64,000 nucleotides of DNA from Jatrophihabitans_A lederbergiae. GTDB lineage: Bacteria; Actinomycetota; Actinomycetes; Mycobacteriales; Jatrophihabitantaceae. Positions 31,710 through 39,929 of this stretch are shown here, piece after piece. How positions within the stretch are numbered: the first letter of the stretch is position 1; each line of letters begins with the position of its first letter. The stretch is from positions 62,001 through 126,000 of the forward strand of contig NZ_JAVREH010000005.1 in NCBI RefSeq assembly GCF_031845305.1, read 5' to 3'. Made by a program: the position numbers and the translations under genes. The notes beneath the pieces were generated by a model. That model did not search any database and had not been told where the DNA came from. It saw only the letters and a program-made list of their open reading frames with translations.

Positions 31710-33261
31710 CGAGGCCGCCACCCTGCAGCAGCTGGACCAGCTCCGGGCGCCGGATCTTCCAGGTTGCCGTCATCGGCAGCTGGTCGAAGCGCAGTTGCCG
31801 CGGAGCACCGAGACCGGGACGACCGGCAATGGCCTTCTTCCAACGGGCATTGTCCAGCGGCAGGTCACCGCGGGTGCACACGACCGGCACCGGTTGACCG
31901 TGATCGCCGGCGACGATGACGATCTCGCGCAGCTCGGGTAGCAGCGACATCAGCTCGTCCTCGATCTCGAGGTTGCTGTCGGTGTCCTCCAGCCGGTCGA
32001 TCTCACGGTCGAGCAGGTGTACCCGGCCGATCCGGTCCTTGGTCCCGGTGTCGCCCATTCGCCACCAGCCGTCGTGCAGCTGCGCGGCGAACCGGTCGGA
32101 CTCGCCCAGGTAGTCGGTGGCCCGGGTGCGGCTGCGCACCTCGATGTGGCCGACCTCGCCGCGGGGCAGGGGCGTGCCATCGTCATCGACGATGCGCAGC
32201 CTGATGGTGCCCGGCAATGCCCAGCCGACGCAGCGGCCGTCCACACTGGCTGCCTTGCGCTGAGAGATCCAGTTTCCGGTGACCGGACCCGTTTCGGTTT
32301 GTCCGTACAGCTGAAAGAACTTCGGGCGCGGACGCTTCGAGGCACCGAGCAGCGTCTGGACGGTACGCGGGTGAATCGCGTCGAAGGTGGCGCTGTAGTA
32401 CCGGACGCTGGACAGTGGAGCGCCCGGCGCGCCCGCGAGTTCCTCCCAGGACACGAACGTGTTGGGCTGGGTCTCCACCACGCCGGGGCGGTGCTCGCGG
32501 AACAGGCCGCCGATGGCTGCCGCGCTCGGGTCTATCGCGACCACCAGCGGATTGCCGTACGAGATCCCCATGTAGAGCGCGCTGTAGAACCGGGCGTGCA
32601 CGAAGCTGATGCAGAGCGCCACGGTCTCCTTGCGCCAGGTGCGCGAGGCGACGAGCTTCTGCACCCGCAGCCGGTACCAGAGTGCCGACGGTGTCTGAAT
32701 GGCCAGCTTGGGAAGCCCGGTGGTGCCCGAGGTGTGCGAGATGAAGGCGGGCTGATGAATCGCCGGAACGGCCGCGACGGGCTCGGGCAGGCCGTCGACA
32801 TCGGGCAGTACCTGGGTTCCGAGCAGCGCCTCACCGGCGGACAGCAGCACCGTGCGGGCGGCATCGAGGTCGATGGTTTCACGGTCCAGCATCGCTCGGT
32901 CGGTGATCAGCCAGGGCTGCTCCAGCCGGCGCAGCAGTTGCGACACGGTGTCTCCCGGCAGCATCGGCGACAGCAGCGCCGGCACCGCACCGATCCGTTG
33001 CGCGGCGGCCGCGAGCAGGGCGATGTCGAAGTTGTTGGTCTTGAAGATGACCACCCGATCCTGGGGGCGGATGCCCGCGGCGTGCAGCTGGGCCGACAGC
33101 CGCCGTACCAGCGCCGCCAACCGGCCGACGGTGACAGTCGTTCCCTCCGCCGGCGCCAGCTGCAGTGGCTGGTCCAGCACGACGGGGGAGTTGCCGTGGA
33201 CGGCAGCTGCCTCCTCGAACATGAGGCCGATGTAGAAGCCTCGAGCCTTCGTCTTCATCGA
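31702..33261 (-). CDS. AMP-dependent acyl-CoA synthetase/ligase, second ligase of the cluster
   Basis: A 519-residue ANL-superfamily ligase, clearly different from the benzoate-type ligase next to it. Motifs: SHTSGTTGLPKLAIQTP for adenylation, FQLYGQTETGPVTGN, WWRMGDTGTKDRIGRVHLLDREID and a C-terminal catalytic Lys in TATWKIRRPEL. The substrate may be a fatty, aliphatic or aromatic acid; the binding pocket cannot be predicted by eye. I chose the ATG at 33261 because AGAGGT lies eight bases upstream. It starts 88 bases after the paaE-like gene, the largest gap within the operon, and is coupled to the thioesterase. Confidence 0.85.
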   Translation of the reverse strand, partial: SMKTKARGFYIGLMFEEAAAVHGNSPVVLDQPLQLAPAEGTTVTVGRLAALVRRLSAQLHAAGIRPQDRVVIFKTNNFDIALLAAAAQRIGAVPALLSPMLPGDTVSQLLRRLEQPWLITDRAMLDRETIDLDAARTVLLSAGEALLGTQVLPDVDGLPEPVAAVPAIHQPAFISHTSGTTGLPKLAIQTPSALWYRLRVQKLVASRTWRKETVALCISFVHARFYSALYMGISYGNPLVVAIDPSAAAIGGLFREHRPGVVETQPNTFVSWEELAGAPGAPLSSVRYYSATFDAIHPRTVQTLLGASKRPRPKFFQLYGQTETGPVTGNWISQRKAASVDGRCVGWALPGTIRLRIVDDDGTPLPRGEVGHIEVRSRTRATDYLGESDRFAAQLHDGWWRMGDTGTKDRIGRVHLLDREIDRLEDTDSNLEIEDELMSLLPELREIVIVAGDHGQPVPVVCTRGDLPLDNARWKKAIAGRPGLGAPRQLRFDQLPMTATWKIRRPELVQLLQGGGLDD

Positions 33262-33349
33262 AATACCTCTTTCGGTCACAGGGTGATGTATGCCCGGGCG
33301 AGCGACTGGGTCGAGCCGCGTGCCGGTGGCGTCGAGCGGGTGGTGCGGG

Positions 33350-34519
33350 CTAGCTGAGGTCGTAGTCGATCGTGAGCGAGGAGCTGCGGGGACGGGCCCG
33401 GCAGGTGAGGATCTGGCCGGCTGTGATTTCTTCGGGGCTCAGCGCCCACTGGGCACCGACCTCCACCTCCCCGCACACCAGCAGGGCGCGACAGGTGCCG
33501 CAGACCCCGGTGGTGCACGAGTAGGGCAGTTCAGGATTGACGACCAGCGCGGAGTCGAGCAGCGACCTGCCCGGCAGCAGTGCGGTCGTGGTGCGGCTGC
33601 CGTGGGCGACGGTGGTGAGCGTCCCTGCCACGGTTGCCCCGCCCGTATCGATTTCGCCTGCTGCGGTGGGGATCGGCGCGCTGGGTACGGGGGCACCGGC
33701 GGGGGCGTGGAACAGCTCGGTGCGGATTCGGGCGCTGGGCACACCACGATCGGTCAACACGGAACTCGCTGCCTGGCACAACTCTTGCGGCCCGCACAGG
33801 AACCACTCGTCGACGGCCGTGGTGTCCACGATGCGCGGCAGCAGTTCACCCAGCCGGGCCCCGTCCGGGCGTCCTGGACGCAAGCCCTCGCCGCGGTCCT
33901 GCCTGGATGCAAGGTGGAACAGCTCGAAGCGATCGAGGAACCGGTCCTTCAGCTGCGCCAACTCATCAACGAACATGGTGGACGCGAGGCCCCGATTGGC
34001 ATAGAGCAGCGTGAACGTACTGCCGGCTTCGACGTCCAGGGCGGTGGCCACCAGGGACATCAGCGGGGTGACGCCGGAGCCTGCCACGATGGCGGCGTAG
34101 CGGCGTTGCCGGGTGAACTCCACCGCGGTCGTGAAGCCGCCGCGCGGGGTCATCACCTCCAGGTCGTCACCGGGACGAAGGCCTGCGGTGTATAGCGAGA
34201 AGGCGCCGCCGGGCACAGTGCGTACCCCAATTCGCAATCGGCCGGTGCGGTGCAACTCGGTCGGCGTCGAGCACAGGGAGTAGGGCCGGCGCACTTCGAC
34301 CCCGGCGATCGAGACCCGGACGGTCACGTGCTGGCCCGCCGCGAAGGCGTACGAGGGACGCAGCTCGGAAGGGACGTCGAAGGTGAGCATCACCGCGGAG
34401 CCATCCGCTGACACGGGGTCGACGGAACTGACGCACAATGCATGGAACCCGCTGGTACTGGCAACGATCGTTACAGCCGCGGGAGAAACGGCACCGGTGA
34501 TCGTCGCGGCGGTCATCAA
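33350..34519 (-). CDS. paaE: PaaE-like reductase of CoA-thioester epoxidase
   Basis: A 389-residue flavin/iron-sulfur reductase. The FAD motif RRPYSLCSTP, NAD(P) site GSGVTPLMSLVATAL and CGPQEL are followed by a C-terminal plant-type [2Fe-2S] ferredoxin domain with SCTTGVCGTCRALL and ILTCRA. It passes electrons from NADPH to the PaaAC oxygenase. The start overlaps the paaD stop (ATGA). The order A-B-C-D-E is exactly that of the phenylacetyl-CoA epoxidase operon. The substrate of this copy may differ, given its neighbours. Confidence 0.92.
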   Translation of the reverse strand: MMTAATITGAVSPAAVTIVASTSGFHALCVSSVDPVSADGSAVMLTFDVPSELRPSYAFAAGQHVTVRVSIAGVEVRRPYSLCSTPTELHRTGRLRIGVRTVPGGAFSLYTAGLRPGDDLEVMTPRGGFTTAVEFTRQRRYAAIVAGSGVTPLMSLVATALDVEAGSTFTLLYANRGLASTMFVDELAQLKDRFLDRFELFHLASRQDRGEGLRPGRPDGARLGELLPRIVDTTAVDEWFLCGPQELCQAASSVLTDRGVPSARIRTELFHAPAGAPVPSAPIPTAAGEIDTGGATVAGTLTTVAHGSRTTTALLPGRSLLDSALVVNPELPYSCTTGVCGTCRALLVCGEVEVGAQWALSPEEITAGQILTCRARPRSSSLTIDYDLS

Positions 34520-35010
34520 TGTGCCTTCAGGTGGTCGAATGGGTCACCACAGCCGGCGCAGGTCCACAGCGACTTGCAGGCGGTCGAGCCGAACCGGGAA
34601 GTCTCATGGGTTTCCGCGCTGCCGCATGAGGGACATTGCACGCCGGCCGATCTGGCCGTACCGATCTGCAGCAGGACGGATTCGCGCGGACGTTGCGCCG
34701 GTGGTGCTATTCGCGCGGCAGCCAGTTTGCTGCGCGCCGACTCGTCGAGCCAGTCCGTCGTCCAGGCCGGCGACCAGACCGTGACGATGGCGATGTCATC
34801 GAAGCCGGCGGTACGTGCGGCGTCAGCGATGTCCTCGCGGATGACGTCCATGGCTGGGCAGCCGACGTAGGTGGGGGTGATGGTCACGGTCGGGCGGCCG
34901 TCGTCCAGGCTGACGTGGCGCAGGACGCCGAGCTCGGCGATGGTGAGCACCTGGATCTCGGGGTCGCACACAGAACCGACCGCTGTCTTGAGCGTGGCGA
35001 GAGCGCTCAC
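34516..35010 (-). CDS. paaD: PaaD-like Fe-S assembly/maturation subunit
   Basis: A 164-residue PaaD protein. The N-terminal MIP18/DUF59-type domain (VCDPEIQVLTIAELGVLR, PTYVGCPAMDVI) is followed by a C-terminal zinc-ribbon-like part with CPSCGSAET and CAGCGDPFDH. PaaD is needed for maturation of the PaaE iron-sulfur cluster in the phenylacetyl-CoA epoxidase system. Both ends overlap neighbouring genes by four bases. Confidence 0.92.
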   Translation of the reverse strand: MSALATLKTAVGSVCDPEIQVLTIAELGVLRHVSLDDGRPTVTITPTYVGCPAMDVIREDIADAARTAGFDDIAIVTVWSPAWTTDWLDESARSKLAAARIAPPAQRPRESVLLQIGTARSAGVQCPSCGSAETHETSRFGSTACKSLWTCAGCGDPFDHLKAH

Positions 35011-35753
35011 CAGTTCACCCCTGCGTGAGCCCGGTGCAGGCTCTGCATCTCAGCGATCAGGAACCCGAAGTGCTCGGTGTGCAGACCGGAGCGCGCGCCC
35101 TCAGGGGCCCAGCCATCCAGGGGACGTGACACGGTCGCGCTCGCGAACACCTCATCCACCAGATTCAGCCAGCCCGGCCGCAGCTGGGCCGGGTCGAGCC
35201 CGTAACCGCCGGCCGCCGCCGCGTCGAAGACCTCGTCGGAGCGGAACAGCTCATGGGTCCAGGGCCACACGGAATCGATGGCCGACGTCATGCGGGCATG
35301 GGACAGCTCGGTGCCATCACCGAGGCGCGCGGCCCAGGTGGAGAAGTGGTTCAGGTGGTAGGCGACCTCTTTACCGGCCTTCACCGCGATGGCCGAGATC
35401 CGGGCGTCGCCGCTGTCCTCGAGGTGCCCGTACAGCACGTGCTGGTAGGCGCTGAACGCGAGCATCTTCGCCACTGTGACGGAGAAGTCCTCGTTCGGCA
35501 GCTCCACCAGGGCGACGTTGGTGAATTCCTGCTCATCGCGCAGGTAGGCCAGTGAGTCCTCGTCGCGGCCGGCACCTTCGAGTTCGCCGGCGTAGCTGAG
35601 CAACACCCGCGCCTGGCCGAGCTGATCGAGGGCGATGTTGGCCAGCGCGACGTCCTCTTCGATCTGCGGGGCGACGGTGCACCACTGCAGCAGTCGCTGC
35701 GTCGCCACCAGGGAGTCATCGCCCAGGCGCAGCAGGTACCGGTAGTCGGTCAT
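35007..35753 (-). CDS. paaC: PaaC-like structural oxygenase subunit
   Basis: A 248-residue ferritin-like protein, the partner of PaaA in the epoxidase heterotetramer. Typical blocks are LRLGDDSLVATQRLLQWCTVAPQIEEDVALANIALD and KEVAYHLNHFSTWAARLGDGT, and LRPGWLNLVDEVFASA. PaaC does not hold the di-iron centre but is required for the active complex. It overlaps both paaB and paaD by four bases. Confidence 0.93.
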   Translation of the reverse strand: MTDYRYLLRLGDDSLVATQRLLQWCTVAPQIEEDVALANIALDQLGQARVLLSYAGELEGAGRDEDSLAYLRDEQEFTNVALVELPNEDFSVTVAKMLAFSAYQHVLYGHLEDSGDARISAIAVKAGKEVAYHLNHFSTWAARLGDGTELSHARMTSAIDSVWPWTHELFRSDEVFDAAAAGGYGLDPAQLRPGWLNLVDEVFASATVSRPLDGWAPEGARSGLHTEHFGFLIAEMQSLHRAHAGVNW

Positions 35754-36031
35754 AATTGCTCGACTCCCTCGGGCAGGTCGAAGTAGTTCGGAAAGCGGTA
35801 CGCCTTGTCCAGCGCCGGGTCGAACATCGAGTCCAGCTCGTCCGGGCTGGACGCGAGAATCTCGGCCGTCGGCACCACCCAGATCGAGATGCCCTCACCG
35901 CGGCGGGTGTACAGATCCCGGGCGTTCTGCAGGGCAAGCCGGCCGTCGGCGGCCCGCAGGCTGCCCACATGCAAGTGGCCCAGGCCGCGGCGGGCGCGGA
36001 CGAACACCTCCCAGAGCGGCATGGCGGTCAT
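35750..36031 (-). CDS. paaB: PaaB-like small subunit
   Basis: A 93-residue PaaB protein: MPLWEVFVRARRGLGHLHVGSLRAADGRLALQNARDLYTRR, then ISIWVVPTAEI and a final FPNYFDLPEGVEQL. PaaB bridges and stabilises the PaaAC oxygenase. I chose the ATG at 36031 because it overlaps the paaA stop by four bases and matches the family length; the longer frame upstream lies within paaA. Confidence 0.93.
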   Translation of the reverse strand: MTAMPLWEVFVRARRGLGHLHVGSLRAADGRLALQNARDLYTRRGEGISIWVVPTAEILASSPDELDSMFDPALDKAYRFPNYFDLPEGVEQL

Positions 36032-37167
36032 GCGACTGCCGTAGCGCTGGCAGCCGAAGCCGCACTCGCCGTAGCGTTGGCAGCCGGCGCGGCAGCGGCC
36101 CGGTCCGAGTGCTTGCGTGCATGCGCCATCGCGGCCTCGCGCACCCAGGCACCGTCCTCGTGAGCCTTGCGCCGGTGCGCGACCCGCTGACGGTTGCACG
36201 GGCCGTCGCCGGCGACGACGCGCGCCAACTCGTCCCAGTCCGGAGGCGAGAAGTCGTAGTGACCCCGGTCGGTGTTCCAGGCCAGGGCCGAGTCGGGCAG
36301 GGTGACGCCGAGGGCCTCTGCCTGCGGAACGCAGATGTCAACGAAACGCTGGCGCAGCTCGTCGTTGGTGAACCGCTTGATGCGCCATTCCATGGACTTG
36401 GCGCTGTGGGTGGAACGCTGGTGCGGTGGGCCGAACATCGCCAGCGCCGGGTCCCACCAGCGGTTCACGGCATCCTGAGCCATCCGCTGCTGCTCCGGGC
36501 TGCCGTGGGTCAGCGTCCAGAGCAGGTCGAAGCCCTGCCGGTGATGGAAGGACTCTTCCTTGCACACCCGCACCATGGCCCGCGCGTACGGCCCGTAGGA
36601 CGACCGGCACAGCGGCACCTGGTTGACGACCGCGGCGCCGTCCGTCAGCCATGCCAGCGCGCCGACATCGGCCCAGGTGAGCGTCGGGTAGTTGATGAAC
36701 GACAGGTACTTCTGCCGCCCCTGGTGCAGGGCGTCGAGCAGCTCCTCGCGGTCGGCGCCGAGCGTCTCGGCAACGCCGTACAGATAAAGCCCGTGCCCGG
36801 CCTCGTCCTGCACCTTGGCCAGCAGGATCGCCTTGCGACGCAGGCTGGGCGCGCGGGTGAGCCAGTTGGTCTCGGGCTGCATGCCGACGATCTCGGAGTG
36901 CGCGTGCTGGGCGATTTGGCGGACGAGGCTCGCCCGGTAGCGCTCGGGAACCCAGTCGCGCGGCTCGATCTTGCCGTCGGCGGCGATGATGGCCTCGAAG
37001 CGGGCGAGCAACTCCGCCTCGGTATGCGCGTCCTCGCCGGGCAGCGGCCGCGGCCCGGGCGCAACCCGGGATCGGGCGTCGGCGAGCAGTTCCTCCGCCT
37101 GCGCCACCTCGCCTAGCAGCATGTCGGTACTGGCGCGGGTCGCCTCGCGCCCAGTCTGGATGTGCAT
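36028..37167 (-). CDS. paaA: PaaA-like di-iron oxygenase catalytic subunit
   Basis: A 379-residue di-iron monooxygenase of the bacterial multicomponent type. It carries the metal-binding helices with KVQDEAGHGLYLYG and RVCKEESFHHRQG, plus QHAHSEIVGMQPE. In phenylacetate catabolism PaaA makes the ring-1,2-epoxide of phenylacetyl-CoA. The C-terminus extends about 30 residues beyond the usual end into an Ala/Ser/Thr tail with repeated NATASAASA-like units. It is the first gene of the tight operon, 102 bases after the epimerase gene on the same strand. Its neighbours make and activate anthranilate, so anthraniloyl-CoA is a candidate substrate. Confidence 0.92.
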   Translation of the reverse strand: MHIQTGREATRASTDMLLGEVAQAEELLADARSRVAPGPRPLPGEDAHTEAELLARFEAIIAADGKIEPRDWVPERYRASLVRQIAQHAHSEIVGMQPETNWLTRAPSLRRKAILLAKVQDEAGHGLYLYGVAETLGADREELLDALHQGRQKYLSFINYPTLTWADVGALAWLTDGAAVVNQVPLCRSSYGPYARAMVRVCKEESFHHRQGFDLLWTLTHGSPEQQRMAQDAVNRWWDPALAMFGPPHQRSTHSAKSMEWRIKRFTNDELRQRFVDICVPQAEALGVTLPDSALAWNTDRGHYDFSPPDWDELARVVAGDGPCNRQRVAHRRKAHEDGAWVREAAMAHARKHSDRAAAAPAANATASAASAASATAVA

Positions 37168-37237
37168 GTGATCGACCTACATTCCGCATATCGGGTCTGG
37201 CTGTCTTGCCGCCTGGGCGAGTTGCGCTGGGGTGCTG

Positions 37238-37265
37238 ACAGGGGGCAGGGGGCAGGTGGCAGGTG
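37238..37265 (+). other. G-rich repeat in the leader/promoter region of paaA
   Basis: Runs of G separated by CA (GGGGGCA twice, then GGTGGCAGG) on the plus strand lie between the epimerase stop and paaA. They could form a G-quadruplex on the strand complementary to the operon transcript. No clear -35/-10 pair is visible in the 102-base gap. Confidence 0.4.
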
Positions 37266-37269
37266 TTGC

Positions 37270-38118
37270 TCAGCTGCCGTCGGCGAATCCGGTTCGCCAT
37301 GAGGGAAATTCGAGGGTCATTCCGCGGAACTTCGCCAGGCCGTTCGTGGCGCCTCGCTCCCACCCGGCCCGGCCGGACGTCGGCTCGGGCGTGGGGCGCC
37401 CTACGGCGCCGGCGAGCACCGGCACCCAGGCGCGGGCCGGTGCCGGTTCGTCGTCGACGATGTTGACCGGACCGTTCGGCCACTCAAGGGCCTGGACCGT
37501 CGTCCTGGCAGCGTCTCGTACGTGGATGAACGAGCTGACCGCATCGTTGGCGGCCAGCTCTCCGCCGGCAAGCTTGCCCGCCATGAAGCCGTTGGGCGCG
37601 TACCAGGTACCAGGGCCGTAGAGGGTCCCGTATCGCAGGATCACGTGCTCGGGCAGTTCCGCGACCGCGCCTTCGAGGGCCTGGATGCCGCCGATGGTCA
37701 TGGAGCGCGGCTCGGGTGCCCCGACATCGAGAGCGTCGCTCTCGTCTGCCGGGGTGTCACCCGCGGCATAGGCCCACGAGATGGATTGGGCGACCATGCG
37801 GTTCACGCCGATCGCTTTGGTGGCCTCGACGAGGTTGCGGGTACCGACCCGGCGCAGGTGCGCATTGTCGGCCGACGAACCTCCTGCCAGTGCCGTCAGC
37901 TCGTGCAGCACAACGTCGGGCGCCGCCGACCGAACGGCCTCGGTGGTGGCCCCGGGGTCCAGGACGTCGAGCACGACACCCTTGGCGCCCAGGCTTGCCA
38001 ACTCGGCGGCCGACGAAGCGGAGCGCGACGTGCCGACGACCTCGTGACCCGCGTCGACAAGCATCGGGACGAGGACGCGGCCGATGGCACCGGACGCGCC
38101 CGCTACGAAGATTCGCAT
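37270..38118 (-). CDS. NAD-dependent epimerase/dehydratase-family protein
   Basis: A 282-residue extended SDR. It begins MRIFVAGASGAIGRVLVP with the GASGAIG nucleotide motif. SISWAYA then the conserved IRYGTLYGPGTWY block follow, and FIHVRDAARTTV near 200. The active-site Tyr-x-x-x-Lys is not obvious. I chose ATG 38118, with GGAG ten bases upstream, because the family starts there. It lies immediately upstream of paaA on the same strand and may belong to the same transcript, although no paa pathway needs such an enzyme. Confidence 0.85.
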   Translation of the reverse strand: MRIFVAGASGAIGRVLVPMLVDAGHEVVGTSRSASSAAELASLGAKGVVLDVLDPGATTEAVRSAAPDVVLHELTALAGGSSADNAHLRRVGTRNLVEATKAIGVNRMVAQSISWAYAAGDTPADESDALDVGAPEPRSMTIGGIQALEGAVAELPEHVILRYGTLYGPGTWYAPNGFMAGKLAGGELAANDAVSSFIHVRDAARTTVQALEWPNGPVNIVDDEPAPARAWVPVLAGAVGRPTPEPTSGRAGWERGATNGLAKFRGMTLEFPSWRTGFADGS

Positions 38119-38151
38119 GGGATTGGAACTCCAAATGGTGGGCATCAATGA

Positions 38152-39454
38152 TCAGGTGACGAGGTCGGGTGAGGGCTTGGCATCGCGGTCGCGGAACCAC
38201 AGGGCGGCGGTCAGGGTGAACAGGACCCCGCCGGCGACGCACACACCGGTCCAGCCGACGTGCGGTAACACGGTCAGCGCCAGCAGGCTCCCGACGGAGC
38301 CACCGACGAAGTAGGCGGTCATGTAGGCGGTGGTCACCCGGGCCCCGGACCTGTGCCTTGTACTGGTAGATCCGGCCCTGGTTGAGCACGTGCAAACCCT
38401 GGACGCCGATGTCGAGCAGGATGATGCCGATGATCAGCACCCAGAGGTGGCGGGGGCCGGCGAAGACCAGCCAGGCCGCACCGAGCAACAACGTGAAGGC
38501 GCCGATGGCGACGTGACCGTAGCCGCGATCCTGCAGCCGGCCCGCGGACTGCGCGCACAGCACACCGGCCGCGCCGACCAGGCCGAACGAGCCGATGGCC
38601 GCGGTCGAGTAGCCGAAGGGCGCGGCTGCGAGCAGCGACGGCAGCGCGGTCCAGAGCAGCTGGAAACTGGCGAAGCCCAAGGCCCCGACGAGCATCCGCC
38701 GACGCAGGAACCGCTCCTGGCGAATGAGGCTGACGACCGAGCGGAGCAGCCTGGGGTAACTGCGGGACCCCTCGGGCACCGGCAGGACCGGCAGCGCCAG
38801 GAACAGGACGACGGCAAGCAGCGCGATGACAACGGCGGCAGTGATGTAGACGGTCCGCCAGCCCGCGAGTTGGCCGAGCGCTCCGGACACCGTTCGCGCG
38901 AGCAGAACGCCGAGCAGCAGGCCGGTCATCATGGTGCCGAGCACCCGGCCGCGCTGGCCGTCGCTCGCGAGGGTGGCCGCGAACGGGATCAGGACGTTGA
39001 CAGCCACGCTCGACACCCCGACGCAGGTGAGCGCCAGTACAAGCACCAGCGCGGACCACGCCACCGCTGCAAGGGCGAGCGCGACCGCGCTTGCCGCCAG
39101 CAGCGACACCGCGAGCGCTCGCTTGGCGAGCAGGTCGCCGAGCGGAACAAGAAAGATCAGTCCGAGCGCGTAGCCCAGTTGTGTCGTGGTGACGCCGTAG
39201 CCGACCCTGGACGCAGCGCCGAACTGCCGATCGAGGTCAGGAAGAAGCGGCTGGACGTAGTAGATGTTCGCGACGATCAGGCCGCACGAGACCGCCATCA
39301 GCAGCAGCAGCGCGCTGGATATGCCAACTGCAGCCTGGGTATCCGCCTCGGCACCCCGCACTTCGGCACCCCGCACTTCGACACCCCGTACCGGGCGCTC
39401 ACCCGAGTTCGAACGCCCGGACGGGCGGTGGTGGCTGGACGCGGGAACACTCAT
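38152..39454 (-). pseudogene. MFS transporter gene with C-terminal frameshift
   Basis: A complete MFS transporter of the YnfM/arabinose-efflux-like branch. It runs in one frame from 39454 (MSVPASSHHRP, then VSCGLIVANIYYVQPLLPDL) to about HVLNQGRIYQYKAQVRG near 38350. The expected C-terminal segment, VTTAYMTAYFVGGSVGSLLA to 38152, continues in another frame. The break lies in a GGGGCCCGGG run at about 38338-38347, where one extra base restores a continuous protein if removed. The unshifted frame runs on into the epimerase gene as nonsense. The protein would lose its last two membrane segments. This is a real mutation or an error in a homopolymer-rich stretch. Confidence 0.75.
39348..39392 (-). 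repeat. three 15-bp tandem units at the MFS N-terminus
   Basis: Units at 39348-39362, 39363-39377 and 39378-39392; the first two are identical (TCGGCACCCCGCACT). They code for a V-R-G-A/V-E pentapeptide repeat in the cytoplasmic N-terminal tail. Confidence 0.8.
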
Positions 39455-39470
39455 GCTTCGGGACCCTACG

Positions 39471-39491
39471 AGGCACTAGGTCAAAGTGCCT
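39471..39491 (-). promoter_or_regulatory. inverted repeat upstream of the MFS gene
   Basis: AGGCACT (39471-39477) and AGTGCCT (39485-39491) flank a seven-base spacer, 17 bases upstream of the MFS ATG. It may be an operator for a regulator not encoded nearby. An AT-rich stretch with TTATAAAA follows further upstream and may be the promoter. Confidence 0.5.
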
Positions 39492-39698
39492 GGTCCGATC
39501 CGTTACTTATAAAACAGTCCATTTGTCCGCTTACGCCTGTTGACTTGTCCGGCCGCAATTGGCGTCACCAAGTGGCGCATCCATCGGTAGCCGAGGCAGC
39601 GCGGCGCTATGAGCCAGCACGGAGACCGGCTTGGCCAGAAACGACGGTTCGTGTGATGCGTGAGACGTGAGAGGGCCGGAGAAGAGCCGGAACCGTTG

Positions 39699-39771
39699 AG
39701 CCGACGAGGAGACTTGAACTCCTAACCGCCCGATTACAAGTCGGGTGCGCTACCAATTGCGCCACGCCGGC
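39699..39771 (-). tRNA. tRNA-Thr(TGT)
   Basis: The minus strand folds into a full cloverleaf. The acceptor stem is GCCGGCG with CGTCGGC (one G-U pair). The D-arm is GCGCAATTGGTAGCGC. The anticodon stem CCGA/TCGG holds the loop CTTGTAA with anticodon TGT. The T-arm is AGGAG-TTCAAGT-CTCCT. The discriminator is U and CCA is not encoded. It reads ACA threonine codons, which are rare in this high-GC genome. Confidence 0.95.
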
Positions 39772-39929
39772 GTGCGCGAGCCCGACCATCCGAGCCCACC
39801 TGCCGGGATCATCGTAGTCGGCCCAACCACCCCGGCCGGGGCCACTACGGCCCGGGCCGCCTGCCAAACCACTCACCGCAGCGGGTACGAATGGTTCCCA
39901 GATGCCCGGACCGACCATGGAGCGAGAAG

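Noticed and set aside
24484..37167. A plain phenylacetate catabolic operon
   Set aside because: Only the epoxidase genes and a PaaI-like thioesterase are present; the isomerase, hydrolase and beta-oxidation genes are missing, and anthranilate-forming genes are built in.
39607..39918. Minus-strand 103-codon frame over the tRNA
   Set aside because: It runs through the complete tRNA-Thr sequence and has no ribosome site or conserved features.
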